A stretch of 64,000 nucleotides of DNA from Fibrobacter succinogenes (GCA_902794535.1 CADBHQ010000003.1:1-64000); one strand, 5' to 3'. Shown: positions 53,381 to 62,772, counted from the first letter of the stretch. A program made the numbers and translations. The notes: generated from the sequence alone by a model not told the origin.

Positions 53381-54247
53381 CTAGGCCCTATGCTCCCTGA
53401 TATACTTGATGGCGGCGAGTCCTGCCTTGGCGCCTTCGCCAACAGCTACGGCAACTTGTAATGTGCCTCCGGTGCAGTCGCCTGCAGCGAAAAGGCCCGG
53501 AAGTGTCGTTTGGAAATCGTTGTCTAGAACCAGTGTGGGGCCGTCAAAGCCTGCGCCGGCCTTCTTGGCGAGATCCGTGGCGCTTGCGCTTCCGAGTGCG
53601 ACAAAGAGTCCGTCGAATTCATCTTCGGTGCCGTCTTCGTAGCGAACGCCCTTGAACTGGCCTTCGCCAACCAAGGATTGCAGGTGACGATTTTCGATGC
53701 GGACATTGGGCGGGAACGAGGTGGCCAGGGCAGCTCCGTTTGTAAGGAGCGTGACGCTCTTGACAACGGACAAAAGTTCCTGGACTTCGTGGAGGGCGTA
53801 TTCGCCACTTCCAAGAACCGCTACGTTTTTCTGGCGGTAGAAGAAGGCGTCACATACGGCGCAATAGCTTACGCCATGGCCTTCGAGTTCTGCCATGCCG
53901 GCCACCGGGTGCTTGTTGCGGGCAGCCCCTGTAGCCATGATGCAAACTTTTCCGTGGTATTCGCCCACTAGACCTTTTGCCGAGAATCCCTGACCGTCAA
54001 ACATGAGGTCGGTGATTTCGTCGTCGATAATTTTCGCGCCAAGGGCCATGGCCTGCTTGTGGCCGACGTCCAAAAGTTGTTCGCCAGAAAGGGGCTTTTC
54101 AAGCCCGTAATAGTTCTGGATCATGTGGGCTTTGGCGAGGGCACCACCGTCTTTGCCGATCAATTGGACAGAAAGACCTGCTCTCAAACCATAGAGCGCG
54201 GCTGAAATACCTGCGGGGCCGTAGCCCAAAATCAGCATATCTGTCAT
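53381..54247 (-). CDS. thioredoxin reductase-like FAD/NAD(P)H oxidoreductase
   Basis: 288 residues from the ATG at 54247 (GGAG at the right spacing; an ATG 12 bases upstream is in frame). The FAD-binding motif is LGYGPAGISAALYGLRAG, the redox centre SYCAVCDAFFY (CAVC instead of CATC), the NAD(P)H motif LGSGEYALHEVQELL and the FAD closing motif GLFAAGDCTGG. It would reduce thioredoxin or a related partner. The second dinucleotide site has GSGEYA rather than GGGDSA and lacks the usual HRR triplet for NADPH phosphate, so cofactor preference may differ. Confidence 0.85.
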   Translation of the reverse strand: MTDMLILGYGPAGISAALYGLRAGLSVQLIGKDGGALAKAHMIQNYYGLEKPLSGEQLLDVGHKQAMALGAKIIDDEITDLMFDGQGFSAKGLVGEYHGKVCIMATGAARNKHPVAGMAELEGHGVSYCAVCDAFFYRQKNVAVLGSGEYALHEVQELLSVVKSVTLLTNGAALATSFPPNVRIENRHLQSLVGEGQFKGVRYEDGTEDEFDGLFVALGSASATDLAKKAGAGFDGPTLVLDNDFQTTLPGLFAAGDCTGGTLQVAVAVGEGAKAGLAAIKYIREHRA

Positions 54248-54342
54248 AAATGACTCCATATCTCTGTAATTGTTATATTGCTAAAATACAAATTATTTAT
54301 CTTATGGAATAGGTAGTTTGTGGTAAAAAAACTTAAAGGAAT

Positions 54343-55458
54343 ATGATGGAACGACTGACACCGCGTGATATGTTTGTTGAAGCCGGCTACGGGCCGAACT
54401 TTGCTAATCAGCTTATACAAAATGCCTATAGCAAGCTATTTGAAGGAGACCCGATCGACGAACGAGTTTGCTTTGATGCTTCTGAAAACATGAGCTATAT
54501 CATTGATATTGGTCATGACGATATCCGCTCCGAAGGCATGAGCTACGGCATGTATATTACGGCGCTCACGGGCCATGAACGTCAGTTCGATAAACTTTGG
54601 AATTTTACCAAGCGTTATCTGAGAAATGATGACGGTCCGCATGTGGGCTACTTTGCCTGGCAGGTTTCGACAACGGACTTTAGCAAGATGGATCCGGGTG
54701 CGGCTCCCGATGGCGAAGAATACTTTGCCATGGCTCTTTTGATTGCGGCTGAAAAGTTCAATCGTCCTGACCTCAAAGACGAGGCCGTGGGACTGATTAA
54801 CTGGATGCGCAATAAGCCGAATAATGGAATTGTGGGCCCGATGATTGACCCTGAACGCAACCTGGTGAAGTTCTCTCCTGTATTGGGCAACGATTTTACG
54901 GACCCGAGCTACAACACCATTGCCTTCTACCGCGCCTTTGCCGAAGCAACCGGAGACGAAAGGTGGTATACGACTGTAGAAAAAAGTCTTGAATATATTC
55001 AAAAGGCGGCCCACCCGGTAACGGGCCTTTGCAGCGAATATTCCGAATACGATGGAACTCCGAAGGCAACGCCTTGGTACCCCGAAAGTGATTGCTTTAG
55101 CGGTGATGCTTGGCGCGTGGCTATGAACTTGAGTTTGGACTATGCGTTGTTCCGCGGACACGAATGTGAAAAGCAAATCTGCGAAAAACTTTTGAACTAC
55201 TTTAACGGCAAGCGCCCCTACTTGGCAGATTACGCTATTGATGGTGGCGACTTTCCGCGCCCAGGCCGTAATGCGACCCCGGGTGTGATTGCAATGAATG
55301 CGGCTGCAACTCAGGTGTTGCCGACGGACGATCCGCGCATCAAGCCGTTTGTGAAGGATTTGGCAGCGCTTTCTGTGCCTTACCGTTTCTGGCGCTATTA
55401 CGATGGCATGCTTTACATGCTTGGACTCCTTGCAACCGCAGGTAAAATCCGAATTTAA
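54343..55458 (+). CDS. GH8 reducing-end xylose-releasing exo-oligoxylanase
   Basis: 371 residues, no signal peptide, so it works in the cytoplasm on imported xylo-oligosaccharides. The catalytic acid is E64 (RSEGMSYGM), the base D255 (FSGDAWRVA), and the substrate-binding Asp D123 is in PDGEEYFAM. This is the same arrangement as in the Bacillus halodurans Rex enzyme. Length also matches. AAGGA precedes the double ATG. It is separated from the thioredoxin reductase-like gene by a divergent gap of about 95 bases and followed by the FISUMP lipoprotein 44 bases later. It fits a plant-fibre-degrading organism. Confidence 0.88.
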   Translation: MMERLTPRDMFVEAGYGPNFANQLIQNAYSKLFEGDPIDERVCFDASENMSYIIDIGHDDIRSEGMSYGMYITALTGHERQFDKLWNFTKRYLRNDDGPHVGYFAWQVSTTDFSKMDPGAAPDGEEYFAMALLIAAEKFNRPDLKDEAVGLINWMRNKPNNGIVGPMIDPERNLVKFSPVLGNDFTDPSYNTIAFYRAFAEATGDERWYTTVEKSLEYIQKAAHPVTGLCSEYSEYDGTPKATPWYPESDCFSGDAWRVAMNLSLDYALFRGHECEKQICEKLLNYFNGKRPYLADYAIDGGDFPRPGRNATPGVIAMNAAATQVLPTDDPRIKPFVKDLAALSVPYRFWRYYDGMLYMLGLLATAGKIRI

Positions 55459-55502
55459 ATGAATCTTGGAATTTGTGTGGGTTACAAATAAAGGAATAGA
55501 AG

Positions 55503-56441
55503 ATGAACAAATTAAATTACATGGTGCGTCCGGTGGTTCTTGCGGGCGTATTCGCTTCTGCCATGATTTTTAGTGCGTGCGAAGACGTACGCGTTGAAAA
55601 TTACCCCAGTGGAAAAGTCCGTATCGAGACAACCTATGTCAAAGACAAGAAGGAAGGCCCCGAAAAGGAATACTACGAAAACGGTAACGTAAAGCGCGAA
55701 GCCAATTACGTGAACGATCGCCGCGAAGGGGTTGTCAAGGAATATTATGAAGACGGTATTCCCGAAGCGGAATACAATTATGTCGATGGCTATATCGAAG
55801 GTACGGTGATTCGCTACCACAAGAATGGCAAGGTTGCGTCTAAGGCTGAATACAAGCAGAACAAGCAGATTGCATTCGGCGAATATTTCGATGAATCGGG
55901 CGAACCGGCTACGAGTGGTTCTTACAAGGATCCGCGCGATGGCTACGCTTACGAATGGATTCGTATTGGCTCGCAGCTTTGGACGGCCGAAAACATGAAT
56001 TATGGCACGGCGTCGGGTTCGCTTTGTTCGCAGTGCAATCACTGGGGCCGTCTCTACAATTTTGAAAATGCAAAGAAGGCTTGCCTTGAAGGCTTCCACA
56101 TGCCGACTAAGCAGGAATGGAATGAATTGCTTGCTTTTGCTGGCAAGGAAAAGCCGGTGGGCGTTGTGTTGAAGGCGGGCTACGGCTGGGATCCAATCAA
56201 GGGTACCAACAATTACGGCAACGGCAAGGATGAACTCGGATTCGGTGCCAAAGCCGGTGGCGCTCACTTTGCCAAGAGCGATGTCCCGCTGAAGGAACGC
56301 AAGTTCGAAGCTGCTGGTCAGAAGGCTTTCTTCTGGACGGCTGAAGGCGAAGTGCTGGTGTTCTTCCACGACAAGGATATCGCCAAGTTCGAAAAGTTCA
56401 ATCCGGAATACGGCGCAAGCTTGCGTTGCATTAAGGACTAA
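55503..56441 (+). CDS. lipoprotein with MORN-like repeats and a FISUMP domain
   Basis: 312 residues. The signal peptide has lipobox FSAC. Residues about 30-130 form four to five toxin/MORN-variant repeats of the type YENGNVKREANYV. From about 143 a FISUMP domain (Fibrobacter succinogenes major paralogous domain) begins: DGYAYEWIRIGSQLWTAENMNY, WGRLYNFENAKKACLEGFHMPTKQEW, and the closing GASLRCIKD. It is an outer-surface protein of unknown role and a marker for the host phylum. A strong terminator follows. Confidence 0.9.
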   Translation: MNKLNYMVRPVVLAGVFASAMIFSACEDVRVENYPSGKVRIETTYVKDKKEGPEKEYYENGNVKREANYVNDRREGVVKEYYEDGIPEAEYNYVDGYIEGTVIRYHKNGKVASKAEYKQNKQIAFGEYFDESGEPATSGSYKDPRDGYAYEWIRIGSQLWTAENMNYGTASGSLCSQCNHWGRLYNFENAKKACLEGFHMPTKQEWNELLAFAGKEKPVGVVLKAGYGWDPIKGTNNYGNGKDELGFGAKAGGAHFAKSDVPLKERKFEAAGQKAFFWTAEGEVLVFFHDKDIAKFEKFNPEYGASLRCIKD

Positions 56442-56462
56442 TTCGATTTAAATTGAAAAAAG

Positions 56463-56489
56463 AAAGGCGCTCTGAGGAGCGCTTTTTTT
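56463..56489. terminator. bidirectional terminator between the FISUMP gene and yicC
   Basis: A 6-bp GC stem (56467-56472 with 56477-56482) with a TGAG loop, extended by A-T pairs. Seven Ts follow on the plus strand, and the minus strand also reads into a T-rich tract. It serves both converging genes. Confidence 0.9.
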
Positions 56490-56511
56490 AATGGATTGAA
56501 AAACGTCGCGA

Positions 56512-57393
56512 CTAAGCGATGTTAAGCGATTGTTCGCGGATGCATTCGACTTCGTTCTTGAGCTCGATAGCAAGGGCGGCGATGTCGGCACTCTGGCACT
56601 TTGTGCCGAGGGTGTTGGCTTCGCGGCCCATTTCTTGCAGAATGAATCCGAGGTTCTTGCCTTGAGCGCCGCCTTCCTTGAGGGCGTTCAAGAAAAGCTT
56701 GTTGTGACTGCGGAAGCGCGTGATTTCTTCGTGGATGTCGAGCTTGTCGGCCATGATGCAGGCTTCCTGCAGCAGGCGGACGTCGTCGATTTCGCTATCC
56801 TTCAAGAGCAGGTTGATGCGTTCCTTGAACTTGTCTTTCCAGACTTCGATGCGCTGCGGGTCAAGAACTTCAATCTTGTCGAGAACGGCGTTCAAGTGAT
56901 TCACGCGGCCTTCGAGATCGCGGGCGAGGTTTGCTCCTTCCTTTGCGCGCATTTCATTCACCTGGTCGAGAGCCTTGTCGAGTTCGGTGGCGAGGTGCTT
57001 TTCAAGCGCTTCGGAGTCGGCGTCGGCATCGGTGAATTGCAATACTTCGGGGAGGGCCAGAATATGTTCCAGCTGGATGTCGCCTGCAATGTGGTACTTC
57101 AGTTGCATGGCGTGCGTGATTTCGACAAATTTTTTGATGGCGGCGTCGTTGTAGGAAACGGGAATGTTTCCGCCCGTGCCTGCGCCAAGCGTTACGCTAA
57201 AGATGACCGAACCGCGGACCAGCTTGTCTTTAATCTGGTTCTTGAAACTATTTTCGAGGTAGGCCAGGTTCTTGGGTAACTTGCAAGAGATATCCAGAAA
57301 GCGGTTGTTCACGCTGCGGACCTCAATCACGCAACTTGCGCCCTGGTACATGGACTCGCTCTTCCCAAACCCCGTCATCGATAAAATAGCCAT
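56512..57393 (-). CDS. yicC: YicC-family endoribonuclease
   Basis: 293 residues, the normal length. The MAILSMTGFGKSE start and the C-terminal FILQEMGREANTLGTKCQSADI are hallmarks of YicC. E. coli YicC is an endoribonuclease affecting small RNA stability. The gene is alone, downstream of the metX-metW fusion and on the same strand, with about 80 bases between that hold the repeat unit at 57428. Confidence 0.93.
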   Translation of the reverse strand: MAILSMTGFGKSESMYQGASCVIEVRSVNNRFLDISCKLPKNLAYLENSFKNQIKDKLVRGSVIFSVTLGAGTGGNIPVSYNDAAIKKFVEITHAMQLKYHIAGDIQLEHILALPEVLQFTDADADSEALEKHLATELDKALDQVNEMRAKEGANLARDLEGRVNHLNAVLDKIEVLDPQRIEVWKDKFKERINLLLKDSEIDDVRLLQEACIMADKLDIHEEITRFRSHNKLFLNALKEGGAQGKNLGFILQEMGREANTLGTKCQSADIAALAIELKNEVECIREQSLNIA

Positions 57394-57427
57394 AATTAAT
57401 CCCTAAATTTATTTCTTGCTTACTTAT

Positions 57428-57498
57428 AAGACCGTTCGCTCTTTCATCGCTCACTCTCGCAATCGTCCCAAACTTTACGTTTGGGACTTTTTGCTCAC
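57428..57498. repeat. single unit related to the 94-bp repeat, overlapping the metX-metW 3' end
   Basis: It shares with the 35-kb array the order AAGACCG, TCGCTC, CTCTCGCAA, a C-rich arm, a hairpin, then G-rich arm, CTTT and TTGCTCAC, but lacks the central 20-odd bases. The hairpin here is longer (GTCCCAAAC with GTTTGGGAC). The minus-strand stop codon of metX-metW (57475-57477) lies in the hairpin loop. Confidence 0.85.
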
Positions 57499-59283
57499 CA
57501 TAGCAATCACGTGTTCAGCACCGAAGGTCGTGAGGCCAATAGCCGTCAGGAACTTGCTGAACTTGTGTTCGTTCTGGTAATGAATGGTTTCGACTTTCAA
57601 ACCTTCTTTTTCACAAAGAGTATAGAAATCTTTGAGCGTGAGCACACGGATGTTCGGCGTGTCATACCATTCGTAAGGCAATTCCTTGGACTTCGGCATG
57701 CGACCGCGCAGCATCAGGCTTCCGCGAGTTGTCCAGTGACCGAAATTCGGGAAGGTCACGATGGCGCGCTTTGCCACACGCAAGAGCTCGTTCAAGAGGG
57801 CGACCGGGTCGCGGATTTCTTGAATGGTGCGGTTGATAATCGCATAGTCGAAGCTATTGTCTTTGAAGTCGCTGATTCCACTTTCGTCGAGGTCGCGCTG
57901 GATCACGGGCACATCGTTTTCAAGGCAATCCATGATGCTCTTGAAGTTGCGTTCGATGCCGAGAACTTCAACATGCTTTTTCTTGTTCAAGTAGTCGAGC
58001 AGTTCGCCGTTACCGCAACCGAGGTCAAGCACCTTGCTATTTTCCTTGACGAGGCTTCCGATGTAGTCGAAGTCTTCGGTGTCATGGAATACCGGCATGA
58101 CCTGCGTATCGGTCGAGGTCGGAATAATCTTGCTGTCGAGGAAACGGCCCACGGCCTTTCCGAGGTCGCCGACTTCGATGAGGAAGCCGTCGTGACCGAA
58201 TTGCGTGTCGAGTTCGAGGCTCGTAACGACCTTGCCTGCATTCAAGAGTGCGCTTGTAATACGGCGTGATTCATGCGGCGGGAAAAGCCAGTCGGTACTG
58301 AGGTTCACGTTCAGGAATTCAGCCTTTACGCCCTTGAAAGCGTTTTCAAGAGAGCCGTATTCCGTTTCGAGATCGAAGCTGTCTGTAGCATGTGCAATGT
58401 GCAGGTAGCTGTTGGCGTCGAAGCGGTCCACGAATTTGGCACCCTGATAACGCAGGTAGCTTTCGAGCGGAAGATTCAGATCGAAAGGCGTGCTGTAGGT
58501 GACTGCGTGGTTGCGGCTTTCCTGGTCTTGAGCGCGCTTGAACTTTTGTTCCATGCCCACAGCGCTGAGATAGGTAATGTGGGCGAGCTTGCGGGCGTTC
58601 GAAAGGCCGACATCGGGGTGGGCGGATTCGTAGTAGTCGCCACCGTTAAAGTTCGGGTCTTGAGTAATCACGTCGCGTGCGACGATTTCAAAACCGAGTG
58701 CCTGGCTGCTGAAACGCGGAGAGCTTGCAATCACGATGCAACGGCGTACAAGGTCCGGGTAGTAAATGGCCCATTTCATGGCCTGGAATCCACCCATGGA
58801 ACCACCGATCACGCAGCAGAGCTGATCGATGCCGAGTCCCTTGGCGAGTTCTCGTTGGGCATTCACCATGTCGCCGATGGTAATCATCGGGAAGGTGCTG
58901 CCGTAGGGCTTGCCGGTGCGCGGGTTGATGGAGGCGGGGCCAGTTGTGCCTTTGCAGCCGCCCAAAATGTTACTGCACACGACAAAGAATTTGTCTGTGT
59001 CGACCGGTTTTCCGGGGCCAATCAAGGCGTCCCACCAACCGGGTTTCTTGTCGTTTTCGGTATAGTATCCGGCTACGTGGGCATCGGCCGTTAACGGGGA
59101 ACACACCCAGACCACGTTGCTCTTGTCTGCGTTCAGTGTTCCGTACGTTTCGTAACGGATAGTCAGCGTCGGGAGTGTCTTACCACACTCCAGCATGAAG
59201 CCCTGTTCGCCATAATCTTTTTCGAAAGTCTGGGGAACTACGGGGCCGACGCTGTTTTTATGCAAAAATTCACTCATATGCAT
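57475..59283 (-). CDS. metXW: homoserine O-acetyltransferase MetX fused to MetW
   Basis: 602 residues in two parts. Residues about 15-385 are MetX, an alpha/beta hydrolase-fold acetyltransferase of methionine synthesis, with triad S162 (IGGSMGGFQAM), D331 (LSTDWLFPP) and H364 (FGHDGFL). Residues about 400-595 are MetW, with methyltransferase motif VLDLGCGNGELL (418-429) and the TFPNFGHWTTRGSLMLRGRMP segment typical of MetW. The two are usually adjacent genes; here there is one continuous frame with no stop or frameshift. The last six residues and the stop lie in an intergenic repeat. No strong ribosome site; ATG at 59283 or 59277. Confidence 0.93.
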   Translation of the reverse strand: MHMSEFLHKNSVGPVVPQTFEKDYGEQGFMLECGKTLPTLTIRYETYGTLNADKSNVVWVCSPLTADAHVAGYYTENDKKPGWWDALIGPGKPVDTDKFFVVCSNILGGCKGTTGPASINPRTGKPYGSTFPMITIGDMVNAQRELAKGLGIDQLCCVIGGSMGGFQAMKWAIYYPDLVRRCIVIASSPRFSSQALGFEIVARDVITQDPNFNGGDYYESAHPDVGLSNARKLAHITYLSAVGMEQKFKRAQDQESRNHAVTYSTPFDLNLPLESYLRYQGAKFVDRFDANSYLHIAHATDSFDLETEYGSLENAFKGVKAEFLNVNLSTDWLFPPHESRRITSALLNAGKVVTSLELDTQFGHDGFLIEVGDLGKAVGRFLDSKIIPTSTDTQVMPVFHDTEDFDYIGSLVKENSKVLDLGCGNGELLDYLNKKKHVEVLGIERNFKSIMDCLENDVPVIQRDLDESGISDFKDNSFDYAIINRTIQEIRDPVALLNELLRVAKRAIVTFPNFGHWTTRGSLMLRGRMPKSKELPYEWYDTPNIRVLTLKDFYTLCEKEGLKVETIHYQNEHKFSKFLTAIGLTTFGAEHVIAMVSKKSQT

Positions 59284-59547
59284 AAATTTAGAAAATGGTT
59301 GCCCAAATTAGGGCTAAATAATGAACAATGACTAATTAAAAATGAAGAAAAACGAAGAATATAGTTTAAATGGTGATAGTTAGTTATAGCTTTTATTTAT
59401 GGCTTGGCTCAAACTTTCAAAAAGGTTATAAAATTACTTTTTCCTTACAAAAAAGACGGGGAAGGCTCCAAAAGGGTTCAAAAAAGGGCCTCTCTTTGCT
59501 ACATTTGGCGCGGTTTGTAAACAAATAGTTAAGAAAGAGGTGTAAAG

Positions 59548-60753
59548 ATGGTAATTGAACCGATGATCCGCAGCAATATGTGCGTGAATGCCCACCCTCA
59601 GGGTTGCGCCATGGATGTGAAGCGCCAAATTGAATACGTACAAAAGAAGCGCGCTGAACGCGGAACCCCGAAAGATGCTCCGAAGACGGTTCTTGTGCTT
59701 GGTTGCTCGACAGGTTATGGACTTGCTAGCCGAATTTCTGCGGCCTTTGAATTTGGTGCAGCAACAATCGGCGTGTCGTTTGAAAAAGAAGGTACTGATG
59801 AACCTCGCCAGAAATCGGGTACACCTGGCTGGTATAACAACATGGCTTTTGACAAGTTCGCTCATGAAGCAGGCCTCGACGCGGTAACGTTTAATGGCGA
59901 TGCATTCTCCCATGAAATGCGCAAGAACGTGATTGATACGTTGAACAAGATGGGTCGTAAGGTCGATTTGTTGGTATATAGCGTGGCATCGAGCGTGCGC
60001 GTGGATCCGGACAACGGAACGCTTTATCGTAGCGTGTTGAAGCCGATTGGCGAAACCTTCTCGGGTGCAACGATTGACTGCATGACCGGTAAAATCAGCA
60101 CAATTAGCGCAGAGCCCGCCAACGAAGAAGAAATGGCAAACACCGTGAAGGTGATGGGTGGCGAAGATTGGGCTCTTTGGATTCGTCAGCTTAAGGCTGC
60201 TGGCGTGCTTGCCGAAGGTGTAAAGACGGTTGCCTATTCTTACATTGGCCCGGCTTTGTCGCATGCGATTTACCGCGACGGTACGATTGGTGGCGCCAAG
60301 AAGCACTTGGAAGCAACTGCTAGGGAACTTGACGCAGAACTTCAGAAGGAATTAAAGGGCGAAGCCTATGTGTCGGTGAATAAGGGCTTGGTCACGCGTT
60401 CGAGTGCCGTGATTCCTATTATCCCGCTGTACCTTTCGGTGCTCTTTAAGGTGATGAAGGAACAGGGTAGTCACGAAGGTTGCATTGAACAGATGGAACG
60501 CTTGATGAACGAACGTCTTTATACGGGTAGTGCTGTTCCGACGGATGAAAACCACCTGATTCGTATTGACGATTGGGAATTGGACCCGAAGGTGCAAGAA
60601 GAAGTGAACAAGCGCATGGCGACCATCACGCAGGAAAATCTTGCTCAGGTGGGCGACTTGGAAGGCTACCGTCACGACTTCTTGGCAACCAATGGTTTTG
60701 ACATCGAAGGCGTAGATTACTGCGCCGACGTGAAGAGCGTCGAGACGATTTAA
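59548..60753 (+). CDS. fabV: FabV-type enoyl-[acyl-carrier-protein] reductase
   Basis: 401 residues, the size of FabV/trans-2-enoyl-CoA reductases. It performs the last step of each fatty acid elongation round using NAD(P)H. The cofactor loop is LGCSTGYGLASRISAAF and the catalytic Y-x8-K is Y242/K251 in IYRDGTIGGAKK. FabV is triclosan-tolerant, unlike FabI. GAGGTG precedes the ATG. Upstream, TTTGT-AA-ACAAA (59514-59525) is a small palindrome that might be an operator. Terminator downstream. Confidence 0.95.
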   Translation: MVIEPMIRSNMCVNAHPQGCAMDVKRQIEYVQKKRAERGTPKDAPKTVLVLGCSTGYGLASRISAAFEFGAATIGVSFEKEGTDEPRQKSGTPGWYNNMAFDKFAHEAGLDAVTFNGDAFSHEMRKNVIDTLNKMGRKVDLLVYSVASSVRVDPDNGTLYRSVLKPIGETFSGATIDCMTGKISTISAEPANEEEMANTVKVMGGEDWALWIRQLKAAGVLAEGVKTVAYSYIGPALSHAIYRDGTIGGAKKHLEATARELDAELQKELKGEAYVSVNKGLVTRSSAVIPIIPLYLSVLFKVMKEQGSHEGCIEQMERLMNERLYTGSAVPTDENHLIRIDDWELDPKVQEEVNKRMATITQENLAQVGDLEGYRHDFLATNGFDIEGVDYCADVKSVETI

Positions 60754-60778
60754 TTCGTGTTTTATGTTGTGAAGCTAA

Positions 60779-60807
60779 AAAGGCGCGGGTAAAACCGCGT
60801 CTTTTTT
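60779..60807. terminator. bidirectional terminator between fabV and asparaginase
   Basis: A 7-bp stem with one G-U pair (60782-60788 with 60795-60801) and six Ts after it on the plus strand. The A-run before the stem gives Ts on the minus strand for the converging asparaginase gene. Confidence 0.88.
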
Positions 60808-60815
60808 ATAGTCTT

Positions 60816-61766
60816 TTATAAGGCGAAAACGCGCTTGATATCGTCGGTGCGGCTAGTTTGTGTGAGCACGAGTTTGAGGAGGACTGCTGCCTTTTGCGGG
60901 GCGAGGCGACCGGCGCAAATGCGGCCGGGCGCAAGTGACTCGTTCAGAGTCACAAGTCCGTGGTGAGTGCGGCTTGCAATGACGACCGGAATGTCGATTT
61001 TTTCAAGGACTTTCGCCCACGCAAGGCTGAATTCGCCCGAGCCTGCGCCTGCAATCACGAGGCCGTCGGAAACGCAGGCGGCGTATTCCAGAATCTTCGG
61101 ATTTGCATCTACGGTAAAGTAGACTACGTTGACACGGGGGAGAATTTCGAGCTTGGAAACATCAAAGAAGTTCTGTTCCTTGAGGGCATTCCAATTGGAG
61201 CCTTCGCCGGGAGCGTTGATGCCCATGGCATTAATTGCCGAGGCGGAGCATTTTTGCACATTGCGTGCATCAAAGAGTTCGCCTGCAAAATACACCCACA
61301 CTAAATTTGCCGGCGGGTCGTCATCGACGGCAAAGCCTGCGGCGGCGCGAACGGCACCGAGTAAGTTTTCGGGACCATCTGGATTTTTGGCGGTGGCGGG
61401 CTTCATGGATCCGGTTACAATGACGGCTTTTTCGCACTTGACCGTCAGACTGATAAAGTAGGCGGTTTCGTCCATGGTGTCGGTGCCGTGAGTCACGACG
61501 ATTCCATCGACAGATTCGTCTTCTTGCAGTTCCGTGATGCGGTTTGAAAGCTTAATCCAGAGCTTGTCGGTGATGTCGTCGGAATTTACGTTGCAAATCT
61601 GCTCGGCCGTAATTTCGGCGTAGTCCGAAAGTTCGGGCACGGATTTGACGAGGTCTTCGGCAGAGATTTGCCCGGACACGTAGCCCGTATTTTTGCCGGG
61701 TTCACCGACGCCTGCGATGGTGCCGCCGGTTGCAAGAATCACGATGTGTTTTTTGCGATTTGCCAT
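60816..61766 (-). CDS. L-asparaginase
   Basis: 316 residues. It hydrolyses asparagine to aspartate and ammonia. The first motif is ILATGGTIAG with nucleophile T16, the second VVTHGTDTMDETA with the Thr-Asp pair. There is no signal peptide, so a cytoplasmic enzyme is expected although the sequence resembles the high-affinity type II group. It ends the minus-strand run 64000-60816, 19 bases after the peptidase-like gene. Confidence 0.92.
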   Translation of the reverse strand: MANRKKHIVILATGGTIAGVGEPGKNTGYVSGQISAEDLVKSVPELSDYAEITAEQICNVNSDDITDKLWIKLSNRITELQEDESVDGIVVTHGTDTMDETAYFISLTVKCEKAVIVTGSMKPATAKNPDGPENLLGAVRAAAGFAVDDDPPANLVWVYFAGELFDARNVQKCSASAINAMGINAPGEGSNWNALKEQNFFDVSKLEILPRVNVVYFTVDANPKILEYAACVSDGLVIAGAGSGEFSLAWAKVLEKIDIPVVIASRTHHGLVTLNESLAPGRICAGRLAPQKAAVLLKLVLTQTSRTDDIKRVFAL

Positions 61767-61785
61767 AAGAACTCTGCTGCCAAAA

Positions 61786-62772
61786 TTACCTTACTTCGTC
61801 GAGCAACTGTTGCGTTGTTACGCCATAGAATTTCTGGAGGGCTTCTTCGTCGCCCAATTGCCGCATGTTTTGAATATAATCTCTAAAGTGTACAAGGCTT
61901 GCGTTGCGTGCTAAAAGTCGTTCGACCATGGCCTGCGAATACCAGTAGAGTTTGACTGCTGCCGAAGTGTTGTTTTCATTCACGAACGGCGTTGTAAGTG
62001 CTTCGATACTGGGAGTACCGCCTTCGGGCTTTGCCATGCCCGTGCGAGATGCGTCAATCACTTGGGCAATTCCCTCGTTGACCCACAGCGGTACATGATG
62101 GCGTGTCATGGCGCGTACAAACGCGTGCGTCAACTCGTGGAAAAACATCGGGCGGTAAATTTCACGGTAGGCCATCACGTTCACCGGAATGCGCAACTTG
62201 CCGTCGAATACGGCCCCCACCCATTCTGGGCGCGGCCCGATTCCTTGGTATTGCGACGATTCGTAAAGAACCAAGTGCATTTTGTTTTCGGGGTGGAAAT
62301 CGAATAGCCTGCAAAGCGAATCGTAGGCCACTTCAAGAACCGAGAGCGCTTCCATTACATCGCTGCGGGAAGGGCGACCTTCGAATTCCACGCGGAAATG
62401 CATAGATCGTTCCAATTGCAATTCGGCCATTTCTCGCATCAGCGATTCAGATTTCTGCTTAAGGAAATCCAGGTCTTCATGCTTAAAATTGCGCGACTGA
62501 ACGTAGGCGATGCAGTCTTCGTAGCGTTCTTGCTCGAAAAGGATTCCTGCTAAGTGCAGTTGCAAATTTTGGTCATCAGGCGTTTCTTTGAGGAGCGTGC
62601 GCACATTCTTTTCGGCGCAGTTCCATTCGGCCATTTCAAGGCACTCGTTTGTCTCGGCGATTAAAGCTTCGTGCTTGTCGAATGCTTCTTTGGCCGCCGA
62701 TTGTTGCATGAACCAGCGGACACCAATAAGCAAGACGATGACGCCTACGACAATCGAAATCAGATTTTTCAA
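61786..62772 (-). CDS. membrane-anchored TPR and gluzincin peptidase-like protein
   Basis: 328 residues. An N-terminal membrane helix (MKNLISIVVGVIVLLIGVRWF) and TPR-like helices (about 38-110) precede a peptidase-MA-type domain with FFHELTHAFVRAM (zinc His pair and Glu) and LWVNEGIAQ (third ligand Glu). It probably acts in the periplasm. The start is a TTG at 62772 that overlaps the DUF4416 stop (TTGA); the membrane helix directly after it supports that choice. Confidence 0.78.
   Translation of the reverse strand: MKNLISIVVGVIVLLIGVRWFMQQSAAKEAFDKHEALIAETNECLEMAEWNCAEKNVRTLLKETPDDQNLQLHLAGILFEQERYEDCIAYVQSRNFKHEDLDFLKQKSESLMREMAELQLERSMHFRVEFEGRPSRSDVMEALSVLEVAYDSLCRLFDFHPENKMHLVLYESSQYQGIGPRPEWVGAVFDGKLRIPVNVMAYREIYRPMFFHELTHAFVRAMTRHHVPLWVNEGIAQVIDASRTGMAKPEGGTPSIEALTTPFVNENNTSAAVKLYWYSQAMVERLLARNASLVHFRDYIQNMRQLGDEEALQKFYGVTTQQLLDEVR

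Noticed and set aside
59284..59547. Riboswitch before fabV or metX-metW
   Set aside because: The 264-base AT-rich gap shows no SAM, T-box or other recognisable structured leader, only a small palindrome.
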